Made by a program: the position numbers and the translations under genes. Shown here one piece after another: positions 27,506 through 36,351 of a stretch of 64,000 nt of DNA (within the stretch, counting starts at the first letter, position 1; every line of letters begins with the position of its first letter). The notes beneath the pieces are model-generated. The model was not told where the DNA came from. It searched no databases and saw only the letters and a list, made by a program, of their open reading frames with translations. Origin of the DNA: Methylobacterium sp. E-005 (GTDB lineage Bacteria > Pseudomonadota > Alphaproteobacteria > Rhizobiales > Beijerinckiaceae); the NCBI RefSeq assembly GCF_022829725.1, contig NZ_JAKSYG010000164.1, forward strand, positions 48,254-112,253. Reading direction: 5' to 3'.

Positions 27506-27835
27506 ATGACGGCCGAGACGCGCATTCACGTCGGGAACGCGCTGCCACCCCTCCGGATCGAGGACTTGGCCGTCAATCGGTCCTGCACGGACAACCCAAT
27601 GCCGCGGCTCGGGCGCATCCTGTGCGTCCTCGCCGCCCTCGCACTGCCCGCCTTCGGTATCGCTGCTGCGGATACGGTCCACCGCATCGGCGGCACGAAG
27701 GCGTCGCAGGCCGCCGCTCCCGTCAACCCCTCAGACGGGGCGGCGGCACCCACGCGGGCGGTCACGCCCGCACGTGTCCTCAGGACCGCCAGGACGGCCC
27801 TGCGCGCCACCGGACATGCGGAGATACGGTCGTGA
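27506..27835 (+). CDS. Small protein with hydrophobic signal segment, function unknown
   Basis: A 109-residue product. GGAGAG five bases before the ATG is one of the best ribosome-binding sites in the window. Residues 32-58 (MPRLGRILCVLAALALPAFG) form a signal peptide or membrane anchor; an internal ATG at 27599 would start exactly there and give a conventional secreted protein. The remainder is Ala/Thr/Arg-rich and low in complexity. I do not recognise a family. It is divergent from the DUF6502/DUF5666 operon and controlled from the same region. Confidence 0.5.
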   Translation: MTAETRIHVGNALPPLRIEDLAVNRSCTDNPMPRLGRILCVLAALALPAFGIAAADTVHRIGGTKASQAAAPVNPSDGAAAPTRAVTPARVLRTARTALRATGHAEIRS

Positions 27836-27966
27836 TCGCCCTGTCCAAGATCGAGCGCGACGCCATGCGGCCGGCGCCCACCTGCGGTGGCGCGCCCGTC
27901 CTCGATCTCGCGCTCTGCCTGATCCTCTCGGTGACCGTGGTCGGCCTGCTGCTGCTGGCCTTCTGA
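27832..27966 (+). CDS. 44-residue single-pass membrane peptide
   Basis: The GTG at 27832 overlaps the stop of the preceding gene (GTGA), and GGAG lies eight bases upstream. The product is short: a charged N-terminal half (ALSKIERDAM) and a C-terminal hydrophobic helix (LALCLILSVTVVGLLLLAF) that ends the protein. Overlap plus ribosome-binding site argue for coupled translation. No family was recognised. Small size keeps confidence moderate. Confidence 0.4.
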   Translation: MIALSKIERDAMRPAPTCGGAPVLDLALCLILSVTVVGLLLLAF

Positions 27967-28002
27967 CCCGCGGCTTCGGGCCGCCCCACACAAGAGACCC
28001 CC

Positions 28003-28740
28003 ATGACGATATCGTTTCGCGCCGCTTGCCTCGGCGCCGCGGCAGGCTGTGCCGCGCTGAGCGCCCAGGCCGCGGATCTGCCCCGTCGCGCGCCGCCTCC
28101 GCCGCTCCCGCTGCCGCCGGCCTTCACCTGGACCGGCTTCTATGCCGGCGTGAACGCCGGCTACGCCTTCAACACGGGCAGCGGCGGCTTCACCGATCCG
28201 ACCTACGGCACGGTCACCGGGGGAAACCGGTCCGGCGGCTTCGCTGGCGGCGGGCAGGTCGGCTACAACTATCAGTTCACGCCGGGCTCCGGCTTCGTGA
28301 TCGGCGTCGAGACCGACATCCAGGGCACGGCCTTCGCCAAGGCGGATGCGGCCTATCTTGGCACGACGCCCTATTACAGCGTCCGTCCGAGCCTCGACTA
28401 TTTCGGGACGGTCCGCGGCCGGCTCGGCTACGCCTTCGACCGCGTGCTGATCTACGGGACCGGCGGCTTTGCGTATGGCGGTGGCTCCCGTTCGTCCTAC
28501 GCCGCCTCCTACCCCTACACGCTGCCCGGGACAGACCGGACGGGCTACGCCGCGGGTGGCGGCATCGAGTACGCCTTCACCGAGAAGCTGTCGGCCAAGG
28601 TGGAAGCCCTGTACCTCCATCTCGACCGGGGTTTCGCCGGGACGACATACTACAGCGCTGGCGTCCCGGCGTATTATGGTGCCGGCAAACAGGATTCAGG
28701 GTTCGCCCTGGTCCGAGCTGGGGTGAACTACCGTTTCTAA
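28003..28740 (+). CDS. Outer-membrane beta-barrel protein (Omp25/porin-like)
   Basis: A 245-residue exported protein. A signal peptide of about 23 residues ends at AQAAD, followed by a Pro-rich linker and then an 8-strand-type barrel. Family marks are FTWTGFYAGVNAGYAF, GGQVGYNYQF, FVIGVETDIQG and YFGTVRGRLGYAF. The C-terminal residue is Phe (GVNYRF), as needed for outer-membrane insertion by BAM. It resembles the abundant Omp25/Omp31-like proteins of Rhizobiales. It stands alone, 36 bp after the small membrane peptide gene. Confidence 0.9.
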   Translation: MTISFRAACLGAAAGCAALSAQAADLPRRAPPPPLPLPPAFTWTGFYAGVNAGYAFNTGSGGFTDPTYGTVTGGNRSGGFAGGGQVGYNYQFTPGSGFVIGVETDIQGTAFAKADAAYLGTTPYYSVRPSLDYFGTVRGRLGYAFDRVLIYGTGGFAYGGGSRSSYAASYPYTLPGTDRTGYAAGGGIEYAFTEKLSAKVEALYLHLDRGFAGTTYYSAGVPAYYGAGKQDSGFALVRAGVNYRF

Positions 28741-28918
28741 TCAGTATTGAGGCAAACGGATCTTGACGGACCGGCCGGGTTGAGGCGCTATGCACGGCGT
28801 TCGGCTCTACGACGTCATAGGCCGGTCGTGCGTGACCACGGCTGGTCCGGAAGCGGCGGTGCCGAATGCCGCACGGGTGCCGCCGCGCGGTATCGGGGCC
28901 TTTCCGACAGGATCGTCC

Positions 28919-29290
28919 GTGAGCACTCTGCGCCTGCACGTCCCCGCGGCGATGCTTCTCGCCCTTTCGATCTCCGCCATCGCCGCATCGGCCCAGGAGA
29001 TCATCCCGCCCGGGCCGACCGGGCGGGGCGCCGTTCTGATCTACGGCAATTTCTGCGGACCGGGGAACCGCGGTCCCGGCTACAGGCCGATCGACGCGCT
29101 CGACCGCGCCTGTGCGCACCACGATCTCTGCTCAGCCGACATGATGTCGGGCAATCTGACGGCCTGCGCCTGCAATCATCGTCTGGAGGTCGAGGCGGGC
29201 ATGGTCGCCCGCGACCCGCGCGCGCCGGCCCACACCCGCGAGACGGCGCAGTTCATCGCCGATTTCGCGGCGGCGCTGCCCTGCCAATAG
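28919..29290 (+). CDS. Secreted phospholipase A2-like protein
   Basis: A 123-residue protein with a signal peptide (about residues 1-25). It then carries the PLA2 hallmarks: a calcium-loop-like YGNFCGPGN at 42-50 and the active-site helix DRACAHHDLC at 62-71, with the His68-Asp69 pair. A further Cys-rich stretch ACACNH follows. Eight cysteines or fewer limit disulfides compared with animal enzymes, but the order matches small prokaryotic PLA2 proteins. The GTG at 28919 has AGGA six bases upstream; the frame further upstream lacks a signal peptide start. It would release fatty acid from the sn-2 position. It is convergent with grpE. Confidence 0.72.
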   Translation: MSTLRLHVPAAMLLALSISAIAASAQEIIPPGPTGRGAVLIYGNFCGPGNRGPGYRPIDALDRACAHHDLCSADMMSGNLTACACNHRLEVEAGMVARDPRAPAHTRETAQFIADFAAALPCQ

Positions 29291-29308
29291 GGCGCGCCGC
29301 CGGCCCGC

Positions 29309-29935
29309 TCAGGCGGCGTCGGCCGGGTTGGCTGCCGCCTTGGGACCGCCCTTCGCGACGCCCACCAGGGCCGGGCGCAGCACCCGGTCGCCGATGACGT
29401 AGCCCGACTGCACAACCTGCACGACGGTGCCGGCGGGCACGTCCGGGTTCGGCACCTCGAACATCGCCTGATGCCGGTTCGGATCGAACTTCTGACCCTG
29501 CGGCTCCACGATCTTCACGCCGTGCCGCTCCAGGGTCTTGGCGAGGTCGCGCTCGGTGAGCTCGATGCCGTCGATGAGCCCCTTCAGCGCGCCGTCGGCC
29601 GTGGCCTTCGCGTCGGCCGGCACGCTGTCCAGGGCGCGGCGGATGTTGTCGGCGACGTTCAGCACGTCCCGGGCGAAATTCGTGACCGCGTAGGCGCGGG
29701 CGTCGGCGACCTCACGCTCCGTGCGGCGGCGCAGATTCTCCATCTCGGCGAGCGTGCGCAGCGTCCGGTCCTTCAGCTCGTCGCGCTCGGCGGTGAGCAG
29801 GGCCAGGGTCTCCGCGATCGGATCGACGGACGCCTCGGCGCCGTGACCCGCGGAGGCGGGATCCTGGGCCGCACCGGCACCGGCCTCGACCGTGGTCTGG
29901 CGCTGGTCATCCTGGGGCATGTCGTTGCTCGTCAT
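29309..29935 (-). CDS. grpE: Nucleotide exchange factor GrpE
   Basis: A 208-residue cochaperone that releases ADP from DnaK. An acidic, disordered N-terminus is followed by a long coiled coil ([30 protein letters not shown]). The C-terminal beta domain carries the family signature [16 protein letters not shown] and [19 protein letters not shown]. It lies 86 bp after glnD on the same strand; dnaK is not in the window. Confidence 0.95.
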   Translation of the reverse strand: MTSNDMPQDDQRQTTVEAGAGAAQDPASAGHGAEASVDPIAETLALLTAERDELKDRTLRTLAEMENLRRRTEREVADARAYAVTNFARDVLNVADNIRRALDSVPADAKATADGALKGLIDGIELTERDLAKTLERHGVKIVEPQGQKFDPNRHQAMFEVPNPDVPAGTVVQVVQSGYVIGDRVLRPALVGVAKGGPKAAANPADAA

Positions 29936-30021
29936 CGTGTTTCAGTCGTTCGGGAGAGGGGTTCAGGCACGCGGAACCGGCGCTGATATCTGGCCCGGGG
30001 CCAGCGAAATCAACCCGTTGC

Positions 30022-32829
30022 TCACGCCTCGCGCGGCGGCGGTGCCGCGACCAGCGCCTCCAGGCCCCCGGCCTTGAGGGCGGCGACGTCGCCGGCGAAC
30101 ACATCCATCACGGCCCCGCGAATCGCGGCCTGCCGGTCGGGCTGCGTCACCCGGGTGCCGGTGAGGTCGGTGACGTAGAAGACGTCCACCGCCCGCTCGC
30201 CGAAGGTCGCCACATGCGCCGAGGTGATGTTGAGCGACAGCCGGCCGAACGCGGTGGTCAATTCGTAGAGCAGGCCCGGCCGGTCGAGGCCGGTGACCTC
30301 CACGACGGTTTCCCGGCTCGACAGGGCGTTGTCGATGATCACGTCCGGCGGCACCGGGAAGGTCTTAGCGCGCGTGGTCGTCGGCGGATGCTTGTCGGCC
30401 ATGAGGTCGGCGATGCGGATCTCGCCCTTCAGCGCCCGCTCGATCGACGCCGTGATGCGCTTCGTCCGGCGCAATTCGTCCTCGTCCCGCTCGAAGGCGC
30501 GGGAGATGACGATCGTGTCGAGGGCGAACCCGTCCGTCGTCGTGAAGATCTGTGCGTCGACGATGTTGCTGCCCGCCGCCGCGCAGGCGCCGGTGACGAT
30601 GGCGAGCAGCCGCGGATGATCCGGCGAGTAGATCGTGATCTCGGTGACCCCCCGCACGGGGTCGAGGGCGAAATCGGTGGCGCTGGTGCGGCCGTCGCTC
30701 AGCGCCTCGCGCAGGAACAGCGCGTTCTTCAGCTGGCGCACGCCATCGACCTTGAGCCAGTAGGCCTGCCCGTGCCGGCTCGCATAGGCGTCGAACTCCT
30801 CCGATGACCATCCTGGCAGCCGCTCGCGCAGGCCCATCTGGACGAGGCGCACCCGGTCGGTGCGGGCGATCTCGGAATGGCCGCCCGACAGGTAGACCTC
30901 GGTCTCGTCGTAGAGGGTCCGGATCAGGGTGCCCTTCCAGGCGGTCCAGACGCCGGGGCCCACCGCCGTGATGTCGGCGACCGTCAGGATCGTGAGGAGC
31001 TTCAGCCGCTCCAGACTCTGTACGCTGGCGGCGAAACGCTCGATCGTCTTCGCGTCCGACAGGTCGCGGCTCTGGGCGGTCATCGACATCAGCAGGTGAT
31101 GTTCCACGAGCCAGCAGACCGTCTCGGTCTCGGCCTGGTTCAGGCCGAACCGGGGGCAGAGTTTTTCCGCGATGGCGGCGCCCGCGATCGAGTGATCCTC
31201 CGGCCGGCCCTTGGCGATGTCGTGGAGCAGGATCGCCACGTAGAGCGCCGTCCGATTGTGGATCGTGTGCGCGAGGCGCGAGACCAGCGGGTAGGTTTCC
31301 TGGTTGCGGCCCGATTCGATGTCGGCCAGCACGCCGACCGTGCGCAGCAGGTGCTCGTCCACCGTGAAGTGGTGGTACATGTTGAACTGCATCATCGCGA
31401 CGATGCGGCCGAAATCCGGGATGAACCGGCCGAGCACGCCCGCCTCGTTCATTTCCCGCAGGGCTTCTTCGGGGGCGTTGCGCGAGGTGAGGAGGTCGAG
31501 GAACAGGCGGTTGGCGTCCGGGTCCCCCCGCAGCGACGGGTTGATGAGCCGCAGCGAGCGGTTGGCGAGCCGCTTGGCGTCCGGATGGATCGCGAGGTTG
31601 TGCCGGTCGGCGAGCCAGAACAGGCGGATCAGATTGACGGGGTCGCGCTCGAAGGCGTCCTCGGCGCGCAGGTTGACCCGGCCGTGGTCGATCCAGAAAT
31701 CCTCAGCCTCCATGGCGGTGGCCCGGAACCGGTCCCGGAACCGGCCGATCCAGCGATCGAGCACTGGCGTGCGCTTGGCGTGGCGCGCCTCCAGCTCCGC
31801 GCAGACGATGGCGGTCAGGTCGCCGACATCCTTGGCGAAGCGAAAATACGCCTTCATGAAGCGCTCGACGCCCGAGAGGCCGCCGCGCGCCTCGTAGCCG
31901 AATCGCTCGGCGATCCGCGGCTGCAGGCCGAAGGACAGGCGCTCCTCGGCGCGCTTCGTCACGAAGTGCATGTGGCAGCGCACACGCCACAGGAACTCCT
32001 CGCAGCGCTCGAACAGCGCGTATTCCTCCGGGGTGAACAGGCCGGCGCTGACGAGCTCGGCCTGATCGCGCACCCGGTAGGTGTATTTGGCGATCCAGAA
32101 CAGCGTGTTGAGATCGCGCAGGCCCCCCTTGCCGTCCTTGACGTTGGGCTCGACGAGGTAGCGGGACGAGCCGGCCTTCGAGACGCGCAGGTCGCGCTCA
32201 CGCAGCTTCGCCTCCACGAACTCGGCGGCCGAGCCGACCACGAGTTCCATGTCGAAGCGCGTCACCAGCTCCTCGAACAGGGTCCGCGAGCCGAACAGGA
32301 ACCGCGCTTCCAGCAGGGCGGTCCGGATGGTCATGTCGGCCCGCGCCTCGCGCAGGCATTCCTCCACGGACCGCGTCGCGTGGCCGACCTTCAGCTTCAG
32401 GTCCCACAGCACGTAGAGCATCGCCTCGACGACGCTTTCCGACCATGCGGTCTGCTTGTAGGGCAGCAGGAACAGCAGATCGATGTCCGAGCCCGGCGCC
32501 ATCGTGCCCCGTCCGTAGCCGCCGGTGGCGACCACGGCGAGCTGCTCACCGGTGGAGGGGTTGTCATTGGGATAGAGCCGCCAGACCACGGCGTCGTGAA
32601 TCGCCCGGACCACCGCGTCGGTGAGGTTCGAGAGCATCTGCGCGCAGTGCAGGCCGTTGCGGTCCGCGAGGAGCTGAGCCTCGGCGGCGCGGTGGCCCTC
32701 CTCGATCACCCGGCGCAAATGCGGGACCAGCGCGGCCCGGAGCTTGGTGGGCTCGCGGGCCTCGCGATCGAGGTTTTCCAGGACCGTGGCAAGGGCGGCA
32801 ACGGGATCGAACATAGCTCCCGTTAGCAT
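30022..32829 (-). CDS. glnD: PII uridylyltransferase/uridylyl-removing enzyme GlnD
   Basis: A 935-residue nitrogen sensor. The nucleotidyltransferase domain has GGYGRGTMAPGSDIDLLFL (about 104-122). A GlnD central domain follows, then the HD phosphohydrolase domain (AILLHDIAKGRPEDHS around 540), and two C-terminal ACT domains that bind glutamine (TIYSPDHPRLLAIVTG and VTGLDRPGLLYELTTAF). It uridylylates PII proteins under low nitrogen and reverses this when glutamine is high. All catalytic motifs are intact. Start at 32829, or 32814 where GGGAG lies just upstream. It is followed by grpE and preceded by a TAXI protein gene, all co-directional. Confidence 0.96.
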   Translation of the reverse strand: MLTGAMFDPVAALATVLENLDREAREPTKLRAALVPHLRRVIEEGHRAAEAQLLADRNGLHCAQMLSNLTDAVVRAIHDAVVWRLYPNDNPSTGEQLAVVATGGYGRGTMAPGSDIDLLFLLPYKQTAWSESVVEAMLYVLWDLKLKVGHATRSVEECLREARADMTIRTALLEARFLFGSRTLFEELVTRFDMELVVGSAAEFVEAKLRERDLRVSKAGSSRYLVEPNVKDGKGGLRDLNTLFWIAKYTYRVRDQAELVSAGLFTPEEYALFERCEEFLWRVRCHMHFVTKRAEERLSFGLQPRIAERFGYEARGGLSGVERFMKAYFRFAKDVGDLTAIVCAELEARHAKRTPVLDRWIGRFRDRFRATAMEAEDFWIDHGRVNLRAEDAFERDPVNLIRLFWLADRHNLAIHPDAKRLANRSLRLINPSLRGDPDANRLFLDLLTSRNAPEEALREMNEAGVLGRFIPDFGRIVAMMQFNMYHHFTVDEHLLRTVGVLADIESGRNQETYPLVSRLAHTIHNRTALYVAILLHDIAKGRPEDHSIAGAAIAEKLCPRFGLNQAETETVCWLVEHHLLMSMTAQSRDLSDAKTIERFAASVQSLERLKLLTILTVADITAVGPGVWTAWKGTLIRTLYDETEVYLSGGHSEIARTDRVRLVQMGLRERLPGWSSEEFDAYASRHGQAYWLKVDGVRQLKNALFLREALSDGRTSATDFALDPVRGVTEITIYSPDHPRLLAIVTGACAAAGSNIVDAQIFTTTDGFALDTIVISRAFERDEDELRRTKRITASIERALKGEIRIADLMADKHPPTTTRAKTFPVPPDVIIDNALSSRETVVEVTGLDRPGLLYELTTAFGRLSLNITSAHVATFGERAVDVFYVTDLTGTRVTQPDRQAAIRGAVMDVFAGDVAALKAGGLEALVAAPPPREA

Positions 32830-32889
32830 GATAAGCCTACGCCGCCAGCCATGCAGCGCGGCAGCCCGGGTCGCTGTGCCCGCGTATCA

Positions 32890-34422
32890 TTACTCCGCCG
32901 CCGGCAGGTCGAGGGCCAGAAGCCGCGCCGTCCGGCTCCGGGTGGTCCTGCGCGTCTGCGCGTGATCGGTCTGGCGCCGGGCATCGGCGATCGCCGCGTG
33001 AACCCCGTCGACCGCCAGGATCAGCGCGCTCACCGTGCGCGTATCGATGCTGCGCTCCCGGGCGTAGCAGACCACGTCGGCCACAAGCCCGTCGGTCTCC
33101 ACCGCGAGGGCGTCGAGCGCCTCGATCTGGGTCGCCGCCCGCACCTCGCCCATGATGGCGAGCAGGCGATCGAGAACGAAATCCACGCGCTCGCGGCGCT
33201 TGCGGGCGAGCCGCTGCCCCAGCCACGCGAAGCCCGAGCCGATCGTCCCGCCGAAGAAGGCGAACAGATAGATGTAATCCTCGTAGCGGTCGAGGAAGGT
33301 CTGCTGCTCGCGCTCGAAATAGTCGACCGCCCCGGGATGGTTCGGCAGCCGGGCCGAGGTCGCCGCCACCGTGGTGTCGAAGTCGGGGGCCTTCATCAGC
33401 TTGGCGACGGGGGCCGTGGAGGCGAGCCGCGAGCGCCACTCGAACAGGTGCTGCGTCGCCGACGCGACTGCGACCCGGCTCACCGTGCCGCGGGCCATCA
33501 GGCGGTAGGAGGCGCCGACCGTCTTGATCTCCTCGTCGGGGCGCTTCGGGCGCCCACCGAAGGTCCCCGCCGGGATGGTCACCGCCTGCAGTTCGGGGAA
33601 ACGCTGCAGGATCGCATCGCCGTCGGGGATCGAGACGAAGCCGATCTTGCGTTCCGGCGAGCCCAGCTCGACGGCATGGACCATCGCGGCCGCGATCTTC
33701 GAGGCCGGGCTCGCGATGACGGCGACCGCATCGACCCGTTTGTCGTTGAGCGCGGCCGTCACATCGCCGACTTTCAGCGGCACCACCACCACGTGGCCGG
33801 TCTCCGCCTCCTCGGTTGCAGCGCCGTCCTCGAGCACCGTCTCGCCCCGGTTCTCGGGCACGAGATCGTAGAAGGAGAGCAGGTTCGTCAGAAAGGGCAG
33901 ATCGGCGCTGTGGCGCACGACGATACCGAGCCGCTTGCGCGCCAGGGCCGGGATGTCGTCGATATCGGCCGCCTCAGGCGCCGCGATGACCAGGGCCTCG
34001 TCGTGCAGGATCGCCAGCGTCAGGCCGTTTTCGGGCAGGAACACGTCCGGGCGGACCACGGCGAGATCGGCCTTGTTCCGCTGGAGCGCCATCGCGCTGT
34101 CACGGACATCGCCGTAACGCACCACCTTGAGGCGGACATCCTCGCGAGCCCGGTCGAGGGCGCCCGCATAAGCTTCGATCAGTGCGGCTTCGGGGCCGTC
34201 CTGGGGGCCGACCGCCACCGTGAGCGTGTTCGGGCGCGACAGATAGACGATCGCAGCCGCGACCGCGGCAAGCCCCAGGGCCACCAGGACCAGGAGCCAT
34301 TCGCGCCGCATCAGAGACGCCGCCAGAGCGTGGAGGCGCTGCCGCCACGGGGGTCGGGGACGATCGGGCGAGGGACTGTGGTTCGGGCCATGGCCGAGCC
34401 TGTCGCGTTGCGCGCGTTCCAT
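32890..34422 (-). CDS. TAXI-family solute-binding protein, membrane anchored
   Basis: A 510-residue protein related to TRAP-transporter TAXI binding subunits. A membrane helix (LLVLVALGLAAVAAAIVYLS, about 41-60) precedes the binding domain (TLTVAVGPQDGPEAALIEAYA; KADLAVVRPDVFLPENGL; RLGIVVRHSADLPFL). A second helix near residue 385 (YIYLFAFFGGTIGSGFAWLG) leads to a cytoplasmic helical tail of about 100 residues. That second anchor and tail are not part of a usual secreted TAXI protein. No TRAP permease gene is nearby, so sensing rather than transport is possible. The ATG at 34422 avoids overlap with the divergent recX gene. It lies 60 bp before glnD. Confidence 0.75.
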   Translation of the reverse strand: MERAQRDRLGHGPNHSPSPDRPRPPWRQRLHALAASLMRREWLLVLVALGLAAVAAAIVYLSRPNTLTVAVGPQDGPEAALIEAYAGALDRAREDVRLKVVRYGDVRDSAMALQRNKADLAVVRPDVFLPENGLTLAILHDEALVIAAPEAADIDDIPALARKRLGIVVRHSADLPFLTNLLSFYDLVPENRGETVLEDGAATEEAETGHVVVVPLKVGDVTAALNDKRVDAVAVIASPASKIAAAMVHAVELGSPERKIGFVSIPDGDAILQRFPELQAVTIPAGTFGGRPKRPDEEIKTVGASYRLMARGTVSRVAVASATQHLFEWRSRLASTAPVAKLMKAPDFDTTVAATSARLPNHPGAVDYFEREQQTFLDRYEDYIYLFAFFGGTIGSGFAWLGQRLARKRRERVDFVLDRLLAIMGEVRAATQIEALDALAVETDGLVADVVCYARERSIDTRTVSALILAVDGVHAAIADARRQTDHAQTRRTTRSRTARLLALDLPAAE

Positions 34423-34466
34423 ACCCAAGTCATGGAACGCAAACCTGTCGAGATCGTGAAGAACCG

Positions 34467-35090
34467 GTGAAACGACCATTCGTTGCAGAACCCGGACCGG
34501 ACGGCCGCCAAGCCGCCGTTCCGCCACCGAAGCCGATCAGCCCGACCTGGCTCGAACGGTCGGCGCTGCACTACCTCGAGCGCTACAGCGCCTCCACCGA
34601 GATGCTGCGCCGGACCCTGGCGCGGCGGGTCGAGAAGCGGGCGCGGCTGCGCGGCGAGGATCCGGCGGCCTTCGCCGAAATGATCGCCGCCACCGTGGCG
34701 CGGGCGATCTCGGCCGGCCTCGTGGACGATGCGCGCTTTACGGAGACCCGGGTCGCAACCCTGCGCCGCCGGGGCACGTCGAGCCGGGGCGTCTCGGCCA
34801 AGCTCGCCGCCAAGGGCGTTCCGCGCGACGTGGTCGAGGCCGCCATGCAGGCCGAGCGCGATGCCGTTCCGGAGGGGGAGGCCGCCGATATCGAGGCGCA
34901 GGCTGCGCAAGCCTATGCCAAGCGGCGGCGGCTCGGGCCGTTTCGCCGGCCGGACCAGCGGGCGGCGTACCGCGACCGGGATCTCGCCGCGATGGCCCGG
35001 GCCGGGTTTGCCTACGCCCTCGCCCGGCACGTGGTCGATGCGGAGGTGGAGGAGACGGAATTACGGGTGCGGCATCGCGACCTGGGGTGA
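34467..35090 (+). CDS. recX: Regulatory protein RecX
   Basis: A 207-residue RecX-family protein, which modulates RecA filaments. Features include LHYLERYSASTEMLRRTLARRV, then GLVDDARFTETRVATLRRRG (the family's DD-RFA-like segment) and SSRGVSAKLAAKGVPRDVVE. The tandem three-helix repeats expected of RecX are recognisable, with a longer basic C-terminus. The start is GTG at 34467. It is followed after 49 bp by the radical SAM gene, and so may belong to the same DNA-repair transcript. recA is not in the window. Confidence 0.85.
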   Translation: MKRPFVAEPGPDGRQAAVPPPKPISPTWLERSALHYLERYSASTEMLRRTLARRVEKRARLRGEDPAAFAEMIAATVARAISAGLVDDARFTETRVATLRRRGTSSRGVSAKLAAKGVPRDVVEAAMQAERDAVPEGEAADIEAQAAQAYAKRRRLGPFRRPDQRAAYRDRDLAAMARAGFAYALARHVVDAEVEETELRVRHRDLG

Positions 35091-35139
35091 AGGGTGGCTC
35101 GCCCTTGCACCTTGGGCCGTGTCGTTCATTGTCTGTTCG

Positions 35140-36351
35140 ATGGATGAGACCCTCGCCAAAAAGCTGCGCATCCTGGCCGATGCCGCAAAATACGATGCCT
35201 CCTGCGCGTCCTCGGCCGCGCCGAAGCGGGCCGCCGGCAAGGACGGTCTTGGGTCCACGACCGGCGCCGGGATCTGCCACGCCTACACACCGGACGGGCG
35301 CTGCGTCTCGCTGCTGAAGATCCTGCTGACCAACTGGTGCCTGTTCGACTGCGCCTATTGTATCAATCGCCGTTCTTCGAACGTGCGGCGAGCGAAATTC
35401 TCGGTCGAGGAGGTCGTGAACCTCACCCTCAATTTCTACAAGCGAAACTACATCGAGGGCCTGTTCCTGTCCTCGGGCATCATCAAGTCGCCTGACCACA
35501 CGATGGAGTTGCTGACCCGGGTGGCGAAGTCGCTCCGGCGCGATCATGGCTTTGCCGGCTATATCCATCTGAAGTCGATCCCGGAGGCGAGTCCCTGGCT
35601 GATCGAGGAGGCGGGCCTCTACGCTGACCGCCTGTCGATCAACGTCGAACTGCCCACTGAGGCGAGCCTGCAGCAGTTGGCACCGGAGAAGGACGGCGCC
35701 GCGATTCAGGGCGCCATGGCGCAGATCGGTGAGCGGATTGTGCAGGCCAAGGCCGAGAAGCGGCGCTTCTCGCCGGCCGGGCACTCGACGCAGGTGATCG
35801 TCGGGGCGGATGCCACCACCGACGAGGCGCTGATCCGCAAGAGCGCGCTGCTCTACGGCAGCGTCGGTTTGAAGCGGGTCTACTACTCGGCCTTCAGCCC
35901 GATCCCGGACGGGTCCGCGATCCTGCCGCCGAAGCCGCCACCGCTCCAGCGCGAGCATCGTCTGTACCAGGCCGATTGGCTGCTGCGGTACTACGAATTC
36001 ACCCCCGACGAGGTGGCCGATGCCTCCGAAGGCGGGATGCTCGCCCTCGATATCGACCCGAAGCTCGCCTGGGCGCTCAAGCACCGCGAGAAATTCCCCG
36101 TCGATGTGAACAAGGCCGATCGGGAATGGCTGCTGCGGGTGCCGGGGCTCGGGGCGCGGGCGGTCGATAAGATCGTAGCGGCCCGCCGCCACGCGACCCT
36201 GCGCCTGGATGACGTCGCGCGGCTGACGTCGGGCTTGAAGCGGGCGCGACCATTCCTGGTGGCTGCCGATCACCGTCCGGTGGGGCTGACCGATCGGCTG
36301 GATCTGCGTGCGCGGCTTGTCGAGCCGGCGACGCAGCTAAGCCTGTTCTGA
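35140..36351 (+). CDS. Radical SAM protein linked to DNA modification/repair, with C-terminal HhH
   Basis: A 403-residue protein of the family described as putative DNA modification/repair radical SAM protein (TIGR03916). The 4Fe-4S triad CX3CX2C lies in NWCLFDCAYC (C67, C71, C74). Nearby Cys22, Cys46 and Cys55 could hold a further cluster. The C-terminus (about 323-350) carries a helix-hairpin-helix: VNKADREWLLRVPGLGARAV, a non-specific DNA-binding motif. Its stop overlaps the next start (ATGA), coupling it to the DUF4130-UdgX fusion. The reaction it performs is not established. Confidence 0.88.
   Translation: MDETLAKKLRILADAAKYDASCASSAAPKRAAGKDGLGSTTGAGICHAYTPDGRCVSLLKILLTNWCLFDCAYCINRRSSNVRRAKFSVEEVVNLTLNFYKRNYIEGLFLSSGIIKSPDHTMELLTRVAKSLRRDHGFAGYIHLKSIPEASPWLIEEAGLYADRLSINVELPTEASLQQLAPEKDGAAIQGAMAQIGERIVQAKAEKRRFSPAGHSTQVIVGADATTDEALIRKSALLYGSVGLKRVYYSAFSPIPDGSAILPPKPPPLQREHRLYQADWLLRYYEFTPDEVADASEGGMLALDIDPKLAWALKHREKFPVDVNKADREWLLRVPGLGARAVDKIVAARRHATLRLDDVARLTSGLKRARPFLVAADHRPVGLTDRLDLRARLVEPATQLSLF

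Noticed and set aside
30877..32826. 649-residue frame antisense to glnD
   Set aside because: Composition is rich in Arg, Gln, Glu, Gly and Val without structure; glnD motifs on the other strand are intact.
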